Positions 40,278 to 40,349 of a stretch of 40,349 nucleotides of DNA are shown piece by piece. A program made the position numbers and the translations under genes. Under the pieces are notes generated by a model. It made no database searches. It had not been told where the DNA came from and saw nothing but the letters and a program-made list of their open reading frames with translations. The number at the start of each line of letters is the position of its first letter. The stretch's first letter is position 1. The stretch is from Roseburia sp. 1XD42-69 (GTDB taxonomy: Bacteria > Bacillota > Clostridia > Lachnospirales > Lachnospiraceae): NCBI RefSeq assembly GCF_003612565.1, contig NZ_RAZG01000034.1, forward strand, positions 1 to 40,349, given 5' to 3'.

Positions 40278-40349
40278 GTAGTGTCTGCTGATTAACAAAA
40301 ATACAGCCTAAAACTATTGATTTTACTGCATTCTTCCGGCATGTATGGT

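Noticed and set aside
1-40349. tRNA, rRNA or known riboswitch
   Set aside because: No cloverleaf with the conserved T-loop pattern and no recognisable riboswitch core was seen by eye; a covariance-model scan would be decisive.

Overview
The window looks like accessory DNA of a gut Clostridia, most likely a Lachnospiraceae-type Firmicute. The evidence is AT-rich sequence, strong AGGAGG-type ribosome binding sites, and a gene stock typical of Tn1549/Tn5397/Tn4451-like integrative elements (relaxase tails, HTH_16 protein, small sigma factors, PemK, TnpX-like recombinase N-terminus). No tRNA, rRNA or CRISPR array was found. No complete integrase, relaxase, coupling protein or conjugation machinery is present, so this is a mosaic of element debris plus resident genes, not one intact mobile element. 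Family names are from memory of the families; no database was searched.

Layout. 1-7.9 kb: acetyltransferase and methyltransferase, a multidrug-type ABC exporter with an attenuator-like leader peptide, a relaxase tail, two XRE regulators, a transposase remnant, and a sigma-factor/recombinase chimera. 8.0-14.5 kb: an intact divergent module of histidine kinase and response regulator facing a repeat-bearing lipoprotein, two FtsX-type permeases and an ATPase. 14.6-19.9 kb: more element debris (sigma factor with an amber codon, structured leader, PemK toxin fused at its 3' end, GNAT lacking its CoA loop, relaxase piece, hairpin cluster), then a class D beta-lactamase lipoprotein and an IS110-like remnant. 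20.0-25.3 kb: LytTR regulator, Agr-type kinase and lipoprotein with the permease and ATPase of that locus broken, then a truncated ketopantoate-reductase-like gene. 25.3-30.4 kb: an intact operon of large FtsX permease, ATPase, OmpR regulator and kinase. 30.6-34 kb: ABC remnant, an AraC-ClpP operon, a dead sigma factor, a membrane protein and a collapsed FeoB. 34-36.4 kb: clostridial genes of unknown function and a CHAP protein. 36.4-40.3 kb: a GntR-ABC locus whose ATPase has lost Walker A, a small element gene, and an in-frame fusion of a receiver domain to a kinase ATPase domain.

Two themes run through it. First, sensing plus export: at least five modules pair a regulator or two-component system with an ABC transporter, the arrangement Firmicutes use against peptide antibiotics; together with the beta-lactamase and the attenuator-controlled exporter this reads as a defence/resistance island. 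Second, many genes carry sharp internal deletions or fusions rather than scattered point mutations, giving chimeric but often still open frames. This is either an unusual deletion-driven decay or an assembly problem, and should be settled before the chimeras are interpreted as functional.
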